From the NCBI RefSeq assembly GCF_017316125.1, contig NZ_JAFLWA010000035.1, positions 1-39,139 on the forward strand: a stretch of 39,139 bases of DNA. The letters run 5' to 3'. The DNA comes from Enterococcus sp. DIV0660C (GTDB taxonomy: Bacteria > Bacillota > Bacilli > Lactobacillales > Enterococcaceae). The notes beneath the pieces are model-generated. The model saw only the letters and a program-made list of their open reading frames with translations. It had not been told where the DNA came from and made no database searches. A program made the translations under genes and the position numbers. Every line of letters starts with the position of its first letter. The stretch's first letter is position 1. Of the stretch, positions 25,217-33,514 are shown piece after piece.

Positions 25217-27358
25217 CTAGGTTAAAGAAAATGGTAAAGCGTCTGCCGTGTATTTTTTTGGGTGAGGAACAGTACCTAAATGATAACGGATCGTTCCTCC
25301 TGTGAGTAAGTCTTCGTGTGTAAAGAATAACTTAGAATAGTTTTGTTCATTACGATCAACTTGATGAACAAACTGTTGTTGTGGCCGATTTGGCGAACTT
25401 TCAATCGTAAGTGTCTGACCGCTTGAGAGTTTTAGTTGAACTTGATCGAATAATGGCAGACCGATAACATATTCTCCTGAACCAGGTGTGACTGGATAAA
25501 AGCCTAAGCTACTAAAGATATACCAACCCGACATGCTACCATTGTCTTCATCGCCGGGATACCCTGTTGATGAGTCATTAAATGTTTGCGTAAGTAATTG
25601 TTTAATTAATGGCTGTGCCATCTCTGGTTTACCAAGATAACTGAATAAATAAGGATAATGGAAGCTAGGCTGATTTGAGATAGCTAGTTGTCCAAATTCA
25701 ATAGCAGCCATTTCACTCATTTCATGGATTTCAAACCCGTATCCACCAACTTCAAAGGAGGGGGATTGATTACAAAGTTCGATTAATTTTTCTTGAAAAA
25801 CGGCTTCTCCGCCATGTTCGCGAATCAATCCATTAAAATCTTGGTAGACGGCAAAGCTGCTTTGCCATGCACTACCTTCTGCATAATCTTGGCCCCAGCG
25901 AGTCGCTAGGAAGTTTTCTCTGAATTCTTGATTAGTATCTTTTGCACGCATGAATCCGACAGCAGGATCAAAAATATTGCGATAGTTTAAGGACTGTCTT
26001 TGATAAAAAGCACTAGTTTCTTCATCACCTAGTGTAGCGGCTACTTGACTGATACAAAAGTCACTATAAGCATAATCTAACGTATGATTGACTGATTCAT
26101 GGTAGGTACTAGGAACATAGCCGTATGTTAAATAATCAAGTGTTCCTTGACGTCCGTAATTAGGCAGTTTGCTTTGAACAGTAGCACTTTTTTTCATTGC
26201 CGTTAAAAATTCAGGCATCAAGTCAGTACGAATTCCTTTGACTGCAGCATCAGCAATTACTGCATCAATCAGTGTTCCGGGCATTAGGCCACGTTCATCA
26301 GGTGATAGCCATTTTGGCAAAAAGCCAGTTTCTCGATAACTTGTAAGAAATCCCTCAAGCATTTCCTCATATTTTTCAGTGGCTATCAACGAATAAAGTG
26401 GATAAACTGTTTTATACGTATCCCAAAATCCATTATTTGTATAGAGAATACCAGGGCGAACAGTTTTGCTAAATGTATCATAGTGGATTTTTTCACCATC
26501 ATCAGTTACTTCATAGAATGTTTGAGGAAAGAGAAATATACGATACAAGTTGTGATAAAAAGTACTTACTTGTTGTTTATCATGATGATTGATTTTGATT
26601 TTATCGAAATATTCTTGCCAAATTTGACGATTTTTTTCTAGATATGCATCAGGTGACTGCGCAGACTCTCTCGATAAATTTACTTGTGCTTGTTCTTCAC
26701 TAATAAAAGAAGTACCAAAGCGAATCGTTTGCTGTTTGATTGAACCAAACGGTAGCAAAATAGAAGAATCACTTTCTGAAATCACTAACTCAGTGTCAGC
26801 TAATGGTTTTTCAAAGGAAAGGATAAAATAAAAGCGAAAATCAGGATCTTCACACCCAGAAAAGTTGATAAAAGAACCCGTAATAGTATGCGAATCTACA
26901 ATGTTTATCTGATATCGTTCAGGGAAAGTTAAAAGTAAACCGCTATCATTTTTCTGGTAGTCAATTGTAAGTATCCCGCCATACATACTAGGAATCAACG
27001 TGGATGAAATAGCATATCGTAGTTGATTGATAGATAAATGTGTAGGACAAAATGTACTTTCTTCTGGTCGATAAGAACTCTGTGCGTGAAAAAGACTGTT
27101 TTCAGGGAGAGTACCACTAACAGGTGTCATTAGGAAATGACTGAAATCACCCATCCAAGGACTTGGTTGATGAGTTAAACGATAACCTTGAAAGACACGG
27201 TCTTCTGGGTGGAACCACCAACTTCCCTTTTGATCGGTTGTCTGTGGGGCAAAATAATTCATTCCAAACGGAACGCCTGTGTAAGGCAGGCAATTCCCGT
27301 TTGAATAGTTGGACTGGTTAGCAGTCCCGTGACGAGTATCAATTTGTTGAATGTTCAT
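25217..27358 (-). CDS. GH92 alpha-mannosidase (probably alpha-1,2-specific)
   Basis: This 713-residue glycosidase has the GH92 fold: an N-terminal beta-sandwich starting with DTRHGTANQSNYSNGNCLPY and a C-terminal (alpha/alpha)6 barrel. The barrel carries NNGFWDTYKTVYPLYSL, GTLIDAVIADAAVKG and GYPGDEDNGSMSGWYIFSSL, the last matching the segment with the catalytic Asp pair in known GH92 enzymes. GH92 enzymes are calcium-dependent, inverting exo-alpha-mannosidases, often alpha-1,2-specific. No signal peptide is present, so it acts inside the cell. The gene overlaps the end of the upstream GntR regulator by 20 bp and uses AAAGGAG within it. It would remove outer mannoses of imported high-mannose glycans. 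Confidence 0.9.
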   Translation of the reverse strand: MNIQQIDTRHGTANQSNYSNGNCLPYTGVPFGMNYFAPQTTDQKGSWWFHPEDRVFQGYRLTHQPSPWMGDFSHFLMTPVSGTLPENSLFHAQSSYRPEESTFCPTHLSINQLRYAISSTLIPSMYGGILTIDYQKNDSGLLLTFPERYQINIVDSHTITGSFINFSGCEDPDFRFYFILSFEKPLADTELVISESDSSILLPFGSIKQQTIRFGTSFISEEQAQVNLSRESAQSPDAYLEKNRQIWQEYFDKIKINHHDKQQVSTFYHNLYRIFLFPQTFYEVTDDGEKIHYDTFSKTVRPGILYTNNGFWDTYKTVYPLYSLIATEKYEEMLEGFLTSYRETGFLPKWLSPDERGLMPGTLIDAVIADAAVKGIRTDLMPEFLTAMKKSATVQSKLPNYGRQGTLDYLTYGYVPSTYHESVNHTLDYAYSDFCISQVAATLGDEETSAFYQRQSLNYRNIFDPAVGFMRAKDTNQEFRENFLATRWGQDYAEGSAWQSSFAVYQDFNGLIREHGGEAVFQEKLIELCNQSPSFEVGGYGFEIHEMSEMAAIEFGQLAISNQPSFHYPYLFSYLGKPEMAQPLIKQLLTQTFNDSSTGYPGDEDNGSMSGWYIFSSLGFYPVTPGSGEYVIGLPLFDQVQLKLSSGQTLTIESSPNRPQQQFVHQVDRNEQNYSKLFFTHEDLLTGGTIRYHLGTVPHPKKYTADALPFSLT

Positions 27359-28406
27359 TGTTAAGCTCCTTTGTTGAGTGTCTTGTTATTAATGTAACTG
27401 GGTATTTGGTATCGATTGGTGTTTCTTTGGTTTCAAGCCAGTGAATCAACTTTTCTCCAGCTGATTTTCCAAGTTCTTTAAAATTTTGGGCGATAGTTGT
27501 CAAAGGTGGATCAACTAAAGAGGCAGCTTGAATATCATCGAAACCAATAATCGAAAAGTCGGCAGGCACTGAAAATCCAGCTTGTTTCAGTTGGTTCATT
27601 GTTTGAATGGCAACAAGATCATTTTCGCAGACAAACGCCGTAAGCTGGTGTTCTTGGATATAGTTTAATAACTCTTTATTCGTGGCTTTTTGGTCATCAA
27701 GTGCAGTATGGAAAGCTAAATTAGCTTTATCAAGAGCTTCAAGATAGCCTAAGTAGCGTTGACGCACAGATTGTGGATGAGTTGGCTCACCAAATAGGAA
27801 ACCAATTTTCTGATGTCCATCAGCAATCAATTGATTTGTGGCTAGCGCGCCACCTGCAAAGTTGTCAGAAAGAACGGTTGGAAATGGCAGTTCATAAATT
27901 TTCTTATCCAAGATAACGACAGGAAATTCTTTCAGCGAAAGTTCAAATAGTAAATCCAAGTGCTGCTCAGTATCAATAGCGTAGTAAATCAATCCATCGA
28001 ATTCATCCATCACTTCTTGCGCCGTCTTTGTTTGGAGAAAATCAAGGGAAGTCATTAATACTTCAAATTGATTTTCTTGCATGATTGGGTTCAATCCTTC
28101 AGTGAAATCACCAACAGACAAATCAGTTAAGAACGGAAATAAAAATAGAATTCGCTTTGTTTTTTGGATAGAGACAATCGATGCCTCTGGCTTGTCTGCT
28201 TTGACAAAGCTACCTTTTCCACGAATTCGATAAATCAAACCAAGTTGTTCCAATTCTGTTAATGCTCGTTTGGAAGTGATTCGACTTACTTGATATTTTT
28301 GAGAAAGTTCTTTTTCAGTAGGGACTTGGCTATCAATTGCTAATGTTCCATCAAGGATTGCATTGTGTAGATCAATAAATATTTTCTTATATAATGGTTG
28401 CTCCAT
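27339..28406 (-). CDS. GntR-type repressor with LacI-like sugar-sensing domain (AraR type)
   Basis: This 355-residue hybrid regulator has an N-terminal GntR winged helix (about residues 4-72; PTEKELSQKYQVSRITSKRAL) and a C-terminal periplasmic-binding-like domain of the LacI/GalR type (about 80-345; GFLFGEPTHPQSVRQRYLGY, IIGFDD). AraR of B. subtilis has the same design. The start at 28406 is chosen because AAGAGGTG lies five bases upstream. An in-frame ATG further upstream (28469) would place the gene's own promoter inside the coding region. It overlaps the GH92 gene by 20 bp, giving a two-gene operon. Palindromes at both divergent promoters suggest that it represses itself and the GH125-GH38-ROK operon until a glycan breakdown sugar binds. 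Confidence 0.88.
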   Translation of the reverse strand: MEQPLYKKIFIDLHNAILDGTLAIDSQVPTEKELSQKYQVSRITSKRALTELEQLGLIYRIRGKGSFVKADKPEASIVSIQKTKRILFLFPFLTDLSVGDFTEGLNPIMQENQFEVLMTSLDFLQTKTAQEVMDEFDGLIYYAIDTEQHLDLLFELSLKEFPVVILDKKIYELPFPTVLSDNFAGGALATNQLIADGHQKIGFLFGEPTHPQSVRQRYLGYLEALDKANLAFHTALDDQKATNKELLNYIQEHQLTAFVCENDLVAIQTMNQLKQAGFSVPADFSIIGFDDIQAASLVDPPLTTIAQNFKELGKSAGEKLIHWLETKETPIDTKYPVTLITRHSTKELNNEHSTN

Positions 28407-28420
28407 AATAACACCTCTTA

Positions 28421-28432
28421 ATGATATATCAT
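28421..28432. promoter_or_regulatory. Operator candidate A (perfect palindrome) at the gntR start point
   Basis: ATGATATATCAT is a perfect 12-bp palindrome. On the minus strand it begins just where transcription should start downstream of an extended -10 TGCTATCAT (28447-28439). A bound repressor would block the gntR-GH92 operon. The core GATATATC recurs at 28526-28533. Confidence 0.55.
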
Positions 28433-28438
28433 GTATAA

Positions 28439-28447
28439 ATGATAGCA
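28439..28447 (-). promoter_or_regulatory. Extended -10 promoter of the gntR-GH92 operon
   Basis: On the minus strand TGCTATCAT (28447-28439) is an extended -10 with 5 of 6 in the hexamer, about 33 bp before the ATG at 28406. The -35 is unclear. Confidence 0.5.
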
Positions 28448-28481
28448 TAAATAATATAAAAGTAAACAATAAAAAATACTA

Positions 28482-28518
28482 TGAAAGCGTAGACAAAAAT
28501 TATTTCAAGAAGTATAAT
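28482..28518 (+). promoter_or_regulatory. Promoter of the GH125-GH38-ROK operon with overlapping cre site
   Basis: TAGACA (28490-28495), a 17-bp spacer and TATAAT (28513-28518) form a near-consensus promoter. TGAAAGCGTAGACA (28482-28495) matches the cre consensus at all but one position and overlaps the -35, so CcpA should compete with RNA polymerase. Confidence 0.75.
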
Positions 28519-28525
28519 CTACTAA

Positions 28526-28533
28526 GATATATC
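28526..28533. promoter_or_regulatory. Operator candidate B at the GH125 start point
   Basis: GATATATC, the core of operator A, begins 7 bp after the -10 at 28513-28518, so it covers the first transcribed bases. The flanks differ (AA on both sides versus AT). A related GATATACC occurs at 28569, inside the coding start. Confidence 0.5.
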
Positions 28534-28557
28534 AAACAGAAAAGAGGATATTGAGAT

Positions 28558-29847
28558 ATGCCATATAAAGATATACCAAAATCAGTTGAAAAATTCATGG
28601 GGAAAATTGAACAAAAATGTGGAAGTGAGCATGAAGATTGGGCAAAAAATTTTTCTACTGCCTTTGCTAATACATTGCTAACCACAGTAAAACGGCATTC
28701 TGATGGAACAACTTTCTTGTTAACCGGTGATATACCAGCTATGTGGTTAAGAGACTCCACTGCACAAGTACGTCCTTACTTAGTGATTGCTAAAGAAGAC
28801 AAAGACTTAGCAGCAATGATTAGTGGATTGGTAAAAAAACAATTCTTTTATATCAATATTGATCCGTATGCAAATGCGTTCAATGAAGAAGCGAACGGGG
28901 CAGGACATCAGAGTGACCATACCGAAATGAATGATTGGATCTGGGAAAGGAAATATGAAATTGACTCATTATGTTACCCTGTTCAACTTGCTTATCTTTT
29001 ATATAAAAATACGGGACAAACAGATCAATTTGACGACTCATTTGTTTCAGGAATCCAAAAAATTCTAGGTGTTTTTCAAACAGAACAAGATCATACTAAA
29101 TCACCTTACCAATTCGAACGTGATACTACTCGTCTGGAAGACACGCTTGTAAATGATGGGAAAGGTGCAAAAGTAGTCCCTACAGGAATGACTTGGTCAG
29201 GTTTTCGCCCAAGTGATGACGCTTGCCGATATGGGTATCTAGTCCCATCGAACATGTTTGCAGTAGTTGTTTTAGGATATATTGAAGAAATTTTTCAAAC
29301 AGTGTTATCAAATAATCAAATCGTAGCAAAAGCTACTGCGTTACGAGAAGAGATCCAACAAGGGATTGAAGCATACGGTAAAACTAAAAATCAAGCACAA
29401 GAAACTATTTTCGCATACGAAGTAGATGGTCAAGGAAACTCCTCATTAATGGATGACAGCAATGTGCCGAACCTAATGTCTGCACCTTATCTAGGCTACT
29501 GTTCTTCTGAAGATGAAACGTATTTACAAACAAGAAAAACCTTGCTGAGCTCAGAAAATCCTTACTTTTATGAAGGAAAGTACGCGAAAGGAATTGGCTC
29601 TTCTCATACACCTGAAAATTATGTTTGGCCAATTGCTTTAGCAATGGAAGGCATGACTACTAACGATCGAAAAGAAAAAGAACGAATTTTAGATTTGTTA
29701 GTAGCAACAGATGCTGGAACAAACTTGATGCACGAAGGTTTTGATGTGGATAATCCGAACAATTACACAAGAGAATGGTTTTCTTGGGCAAATATGATGT
29801 TTTGTGAATTAGTAATGGATTATTTTGATATTCGAGTAGAAAAATAG
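28558..29847 (+). CDS. GH125 exo-alpha-1,6-mannosidase
   Basis: This 429-residue enzyme has the (alpha/alpha)6 barrel sequence of GH125 (formerly DUF1237): GDIPAMWLRDSTAQVRPYL near the N terminus, WSGFRPSDDACRYGYLVPSN with D220, and MHEGFDVDNPNNYTREWFSW with E393. From memory, D220 and E393 are the same numbers given for acid and base in the Clostridium perfringens enzyme. GH125 inverts the linkage, needs no metal and takes alpha-1,6-mannose from trimmed N-glycan cores. It has no signal peptide. AGAGGATATTGAG precedes the ATG. It is the first gene of an operon with GH38 (10 bp gap) and a ROK kinase, divergent from gntR-GH92. Confidence 0.93.
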   Translation: MPYKDIPKSVEKFMGKIEQKCGSEHEDWAKNFSTAFANTLLTTVKRHSDGTTFLLTGDIPAMWLRDSTAQVRPYLVIAKEDKDLAAMISGLVKKQFFYINIDPYANAFNEEANGAGHQSDHTEMNDWIWERKYEIDSLCYPVQLAYLLYKNTGQTDQFDDSFVSGIQKILGVFQTEQDHTKSPYQFERDTTRLEDTLVNDGKGAKVVPTGMTWSGFRPSDDACRYGYLVPSNMFAVVVLGYIEEIFQTVLSNNQIVAKATALREEIQQGIEAYGKTKNQAQETIFAYEVDGQGNSSLMDDSNVPNLMSAPYLGYCSSEDETYLQTRKTLLSSENPYFYEGKYAKGIGSSHTPENYVWPIALAMEGMTTNDRKEKERILDLLVATDAGTNLMHEGFDVDNPNNYTREWFSWANMMFCELVMDYFDIRVEK

Positions 29848-29857
29848 GAGTGATTAA

Positions 29858-32542
29858 ATGAAAAAGAAAGTATATATTATTTCCCACAGTCACTGGGATC
29901 GAGAATGGTACATGGCCTATGAACAACACCACATGCGTTTAGTTGAATTGATGGATGATTTGTTAGAACTTTTTGAGAATGACCCTGCATTCGATAGCTT
30001 TCACTTAGATGGACAGACAATTATTTTAGATGACTACTTACAAGTAAGACCGGAGAAAAGAGCATTAGTTCAACAAGCAATTGATGTGGGCAAGCTACGT
30101 ATTGGACCATTTTATATTTTGCAAGATGACTTTTTGATTAGCTCAGAATCCAACGTGCGTAATATGTTGATTGGGATGGAAGAAACACAAAAATGGGGTG
30201 TACCAGTAATGCTTGGCTACTTCCCAGACACATTTGGAAATATGGGTCAAACGCCTCAAATGATGAAACAAGTTGGAATTGAAGCAGCAGCATTCGGTCG
30301 AGGGGTAAAACCGATTGGCTTTGATAATCAAGTGCTTGAAGCAGAAAATTATTCTTCCCAATATTCTGAAATGAAATGGAAAGGTCCTGATAGCTCTGAA
30401 ATTTTCGGCTTATTATTCGCAAATTGGTATAGCAATGGAAATGAAATACCAGTTGAAGAACAAGAAGCTAAAATATTTTGGGACCAAAAATTGGCTGATG
30501 CAGAACAATATGCTTCAACCGAACATTTATTGATGATGAATGGTGTTGATCATCAGCCTGTTCAAAAAGATATATCAAAGGCAATTGCGTTAGCCAATCG
30601 TTTGTATCCAGATTATGAATTCATTCATTCTAATTTTACAGACTACTTAGCAGCGGTAACAAATGATTTGCCTGAAGATCTGGGAACAGTGGAAGGCGAA
30701 TTAACGAGTCAAGAAACAGACGGCTGGTATACTTTGGCAAATACTGCATCTGCACGCGTATATTTAAAACAATGGAATACAAAAGTTCAAAGACAATTAG
30801 AAAATATTGCTGAGCCATTAGCAACGATGGCATATGAATTTTCGGGAAGTTATCCTCATGATCAATTAGATTATGCTTGGAAAACATTAATGCAGAATCA
30901 TCCGCATGATAGTATTTGTGGTTGTTCAGTGGACTCTGTTCATCGAGAAATGATTACACGATTTGAAAAAGCAGATGAAGTTGGGAAATTTGTGGCAGAA
31001 GAAGCAATGAGACAATTGGCGCAAGTTATCGATACAAGTGAATTCCCAGAAGATACGTATCCTTTTGTTGTAGTCAATACAGCTGGAACAGCAAAAACGG
31101 GTGAAGCAGTTATTGAAATCGAACTGGAACGTAAAAAGTTTGCTGAAGGATTACCAGAAACGTTGTTTAAAGAGTTGGAAGATGCTCCTGCTAAGAGTTA
31201 TCATGTTGAAAACGCACAAGGAGAAGTCATTCCTGCAACTGTTTCTGAAGCAACTGTTCGTTTTGATTATGACTTACCAAAAGATCGATTCCGGATACCT
31301 TATATGGAAAAAGTAGTGACTGTAACTATTCCACTTGAAGAAATGGCTGCTTTTTCATGGGAGACATTTACGTTAGCTGAAGGAGAATCACCAACTATTA
31401 CTGGTTCAATGGTCAACGACCAAGGACGAGTAATCGAAAATGAATTTCTCAAAATCAAAATTGAAGAGAATGGTTCGTTAACAGTAATGGACAAAAAAAT
31501 GGCTCGTCAATTTGAAGATATTCTTGTTTTTGAAGATACGGGTGATGTCGGAAATGAGTATATCTATAAACAGCCAATTGATACAGTACCGATTCTTTCG
31601 AACCAACAAGAGGATTCTCAAGTAGAAATCTTGATTGATACACCGGAGATTGCTCAAATCCAACTCAATCAGACGATGATGATTCCCGTTTCTGCCGATG
31701 AGCTTTTGGAAAAAGAACAACAAATGGTAGTTGAATTTCGTTACCGTAAAGCAAAACGAGCGCACGAATTAAAACCATTATTAATAGAAACAAAAATTAC
31801 TTTAAGAAAAAATAGTCGAAAAATCGACTTTGAAACAACAATTGATAATCAAATGAAAGATCATCGATTACGTGCACTATTTCCAACGAAGTTACATGTG
31901 GAACACCATGAAGCAGATAGTATATTTGAAGTCGTTACACGACCAAATAAAGTTTCTGCAAGCTGGGAGAATCCAACGAATCCGCAACATCAACACGCTT
32001 TTGTGAATCTTCATGATAAAAATTATGGTGTCACAATTGGAAACTATGGTTTGAATGAATACGAAATTTTAGATGAAGGACAAATTGCATTGACGTTATT
32101 GCGTTGTGTTGGTGAGTTAGGGGACTGGGGATACTTTCCAACTCCTGAAGCACAGTGTTTAGGACAACAACACTTCCAATATAGTATGGAAATTCATGAA
32201 CCAAATGAAAAGTTTGAATCTTATCAACATGCGTATGCTGCGCAAGTTCCATTTACGACGCAACAGTTAACGAATCAACAAGGTGAATTAAGCAATAAAA
32301 ATAGTTATTTGGAAGTAAAAGCTAAAACGTTTGCAATTACTGCTTTGAAGCGAAGCAAGTTTAATGATAAAGTAGTACTGAGAGGATTCAATCTGTCAGA
32401 AAAAGAAGAAGAAATCGTTGTTCAAAAAACAGGAACAACTAGCAGATTGTTGAATCTTTTAGAAAAAGACAGTAAGCAAACGATTGAGCCGACATTGATG
32501 CCTTATGAAATTCGGACAATCGGATTCGAGGAGGAAAAGTAA
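29858..32542 (+). CDS. GH38 alpha-mannosidase
   Basis: This 894-residue retaining alpha-mannosidase has the N-terminal zinc motif SHSHWDREW, where H12 and D14 correspond to metal ligands of GH38. The nucleophile region YFPDTFGNMGQTPQMM carries the likely nucleophile D124. Another conserved stretch is MMNGVDHQPVQ, and NHPHDSICGCSVDSVHREM includes a further metal-ligand His. C-terminal beta domains follow from about 500. The size and order match the cytoplasmic streptococcal GH38 enzymes, which cleave alpha-1,3-mannose. No signal peptide is present. AGGAGTG precedes the ATG, and the stop codon abuts the ROK kinase start. It would complete trimming of the mannose branches together with GH92 and GH125. 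Confidence 0.93.
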   Translation: MKKKVYIISHSHWDREWYMAYEQHHMRLVELMDDLLELFENDPAFDSFHLDGQTIILDDYLQVRPEKRALVQQAIDVGKLRIGPFYILQDDFLISSESNVRNMLIGMEETQKWGVPVMLGYFPDTFGNMGQTPQMMKQVGIEAAAFGRGVKPIGFDNQVLEAENYSSQYSEMKWKGPDSSEIFGLLFANWYSNGNEIPVEEQEAKIFWDQKLADAEQYASTEHLLMMNGVDHQPVQKDISKAIALANRLYPDYEFIHSNFTDYLAAVTNDLPEDLGTVEGELTSQETDGWYTLANTASARVYLKQWNTKVQRQLENIAEPLATMAYEFSGSYPHDQLDYAWKTLMQNHPHDSICGCSVDSVHREMITRFEKADEVGKFVAEEAMRQLAQVIDTSEFPEDTYPFVVVNTAGTAKTGEAVIEIELERKKFAEGLPETLFKELEDAPAKSYHVENAQGEVIPATVSEATVRFDYDLPKDRFRIPYMEKVVTVTIPLEEMAAFSWETFTLAEGESPTITGSMVNDQGRVIENEFLKIKIEENGSLTVMDKKMARQFEDILVFEDTGDVGNEYIYKQPIDTVPILSNQQEDSQVEILIDTPEIAQIQLNQTMMIPVSADELLEKEQQMVVEFRYRKAKRAHELKPLLIETKITLRKNSRKIDFETTIDNQMKDHRLRALFPTKLHVEHHEADSIFEVVTRPNKVSASWENPTNPQHQHAFVNLHDKNYGVTIGNYGLNEYEILDEGQIALTLLRCVGELGDWGYFPTPEAQCLGQQHFQYSMEIHEPNEKFESYQHAYAAQVPFTTQQLTNQQGELSNKNSYLEVKAKTFAITALKRSKFNDKVVLRGFNLSEKEEEIVVQKTGTTSRLLNLLEKDSKQTIEPTLMPYEIRTIGFEEEK

Positions 32543-33406
32543 ATGTACGGCGGAATAGAAGCGGGTGGCACAAAGTTTGTTTGTGCGGTGGCCAATGATC
32601 AACATAAAATTATGGAGAAAGTAAGTATTCCTACAACGACTCCAATAGAAACGTTGCAACAAGTGTTTGCTTTTTTTGATAAGTTTGACTTATCTGCTAT
32701 GGGGATCGGCTCATTTGGCCCGATTGGCATTGACCAAACAAAAGATAATTATGGATACGTTTTAGCGACACCTAAAAAAGGTTGGGCTGATTTTGACTTT
32801 TTAGGGAGTGTTAAAGCACGTTATCAAATTCCAATTGCGTGGACAACAGATGTTAATGCTGCAGCCTATGGCGAATTAAAGAAAGGTGCAGCACAGGGAA
32901 AGGATAGCTGTATCTATCTAACTGTTGGTACTGGAATTGGTGCAGGTGTCGTCTTGAATCAAGACATTTTTTCAGGAATTGCTCATCCGGAAATGGGACA
33001 TATTTGGGTGAAACGTCATCCAGATGACACATATGCTGGTACTTGTCCTTACCATGGGGATTGTTTGGAAGGGTTGGCGGCAGGACCTTCATTAGAAGCA
33101 AGAACAGGAATCAAAGGTCAAGATTTACCAGTAGACCATCCTGTATGGGATATCCAAGCGTTTTATATTGCACAAGCTTTAATCAACTATACATTAACTT
33201 TAGCACCAGAAAAAATTATCCTTGGTGGCGGTGTAATGAATCAAGATCATTTACTACAAAAAATTCGTCAACAATTTGTCGAACTAATGGCAGGATACAT
33301 GGAAGTTCCGGAAGCTAGCGAATATATTGTTCGTTGGGGGTTACCGAATGAAAGTGGAATTATTGGTAGTTTGTTATTAGCAGAAAAAGAGTATCGACAA
33401 AAATAA
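32543..33406 (+). CDS. ROK-family sugar kinase (fructokinase/mannokinase type)
   Basis: This 287-residue ROK kinase has the phosphate-binding loop GGIEAGGTKFVCAV (residues 3-16), catalytic D103 in TTDVNAAAYGE, and the ROK zinc site formed by H and C in HPEMGHIWVKRHPDD plus CPYHGDC. The second loop GTGIGAGVV is present. The close relatives are ScrK/GmuE-type kinases, several of which phosphorylate mannose as well as fructose. Placed directly after two alpha-mannosidases (ATG abuts the GH38 stop codon, GAGGAAAAG as ribosome binding site), it most likely turns released mannose into mannose-6-phosphate. Substrate is inferred from context. A bidirectional terminator follows. Confidence 0.88.
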   Translation: MYGGIEAGGTKFVCAVANDQHKIMEKVSIPTTTPIETLQQVFAFFDKFDLSAMGIGSFGPIGIDQTKDNYGYVLATPKKGWADFDFLGSVKARYQIPIAWTTDVNAAAYGELKKGAAQGKDSCIYLTVGTGIGAGVVLNQDIFSGIAHPEMGHIWVKRHPDDTYAGTCPYHGDCLEGLAAGPSLEARTGIKGQDLPVDHPVWDIQAFYIAQALINYTLTLAPEKIILGGGVMNQDHLLQKIRQQFVELMAGYMEVPEASEYIVRWGLPNESGIIGSLLLAEKEYRQK

Positions 33407-33445
33407 ATTAAAAAAAAGAGAATGATACAAAAACATCCTCAAAAA

Positions 33446-33505
33446 AACTAAAAAAGGATTTCATGAACGTTCATAAGAAATGTTTCGTGAAATCCTTTTT
33501 TAGTT
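33446..33505. terminator. Bidirectional terminator between ROK kinase and rluA-type genes
   Basis: A perfect 18-bp stem (33446-33463 with 33488-33505) contains A6 and T6 tracts in its arms, so each strand ends its hairpin in a T-run. Partial inner pairing extends it. It separates two convergent genes. Confidence 0.82.
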
Positions 33506-33514
33506 GCACCAGAA

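Noticed and set aside
28407-28469. Extended N terminus of the GntR-type regulator (start at 28469)
   Set aside because: The extension is hydrophobic and unlike a winged helix, and it would overlap the gene's own promoter and operator; AAGAGGTG supports 28406.
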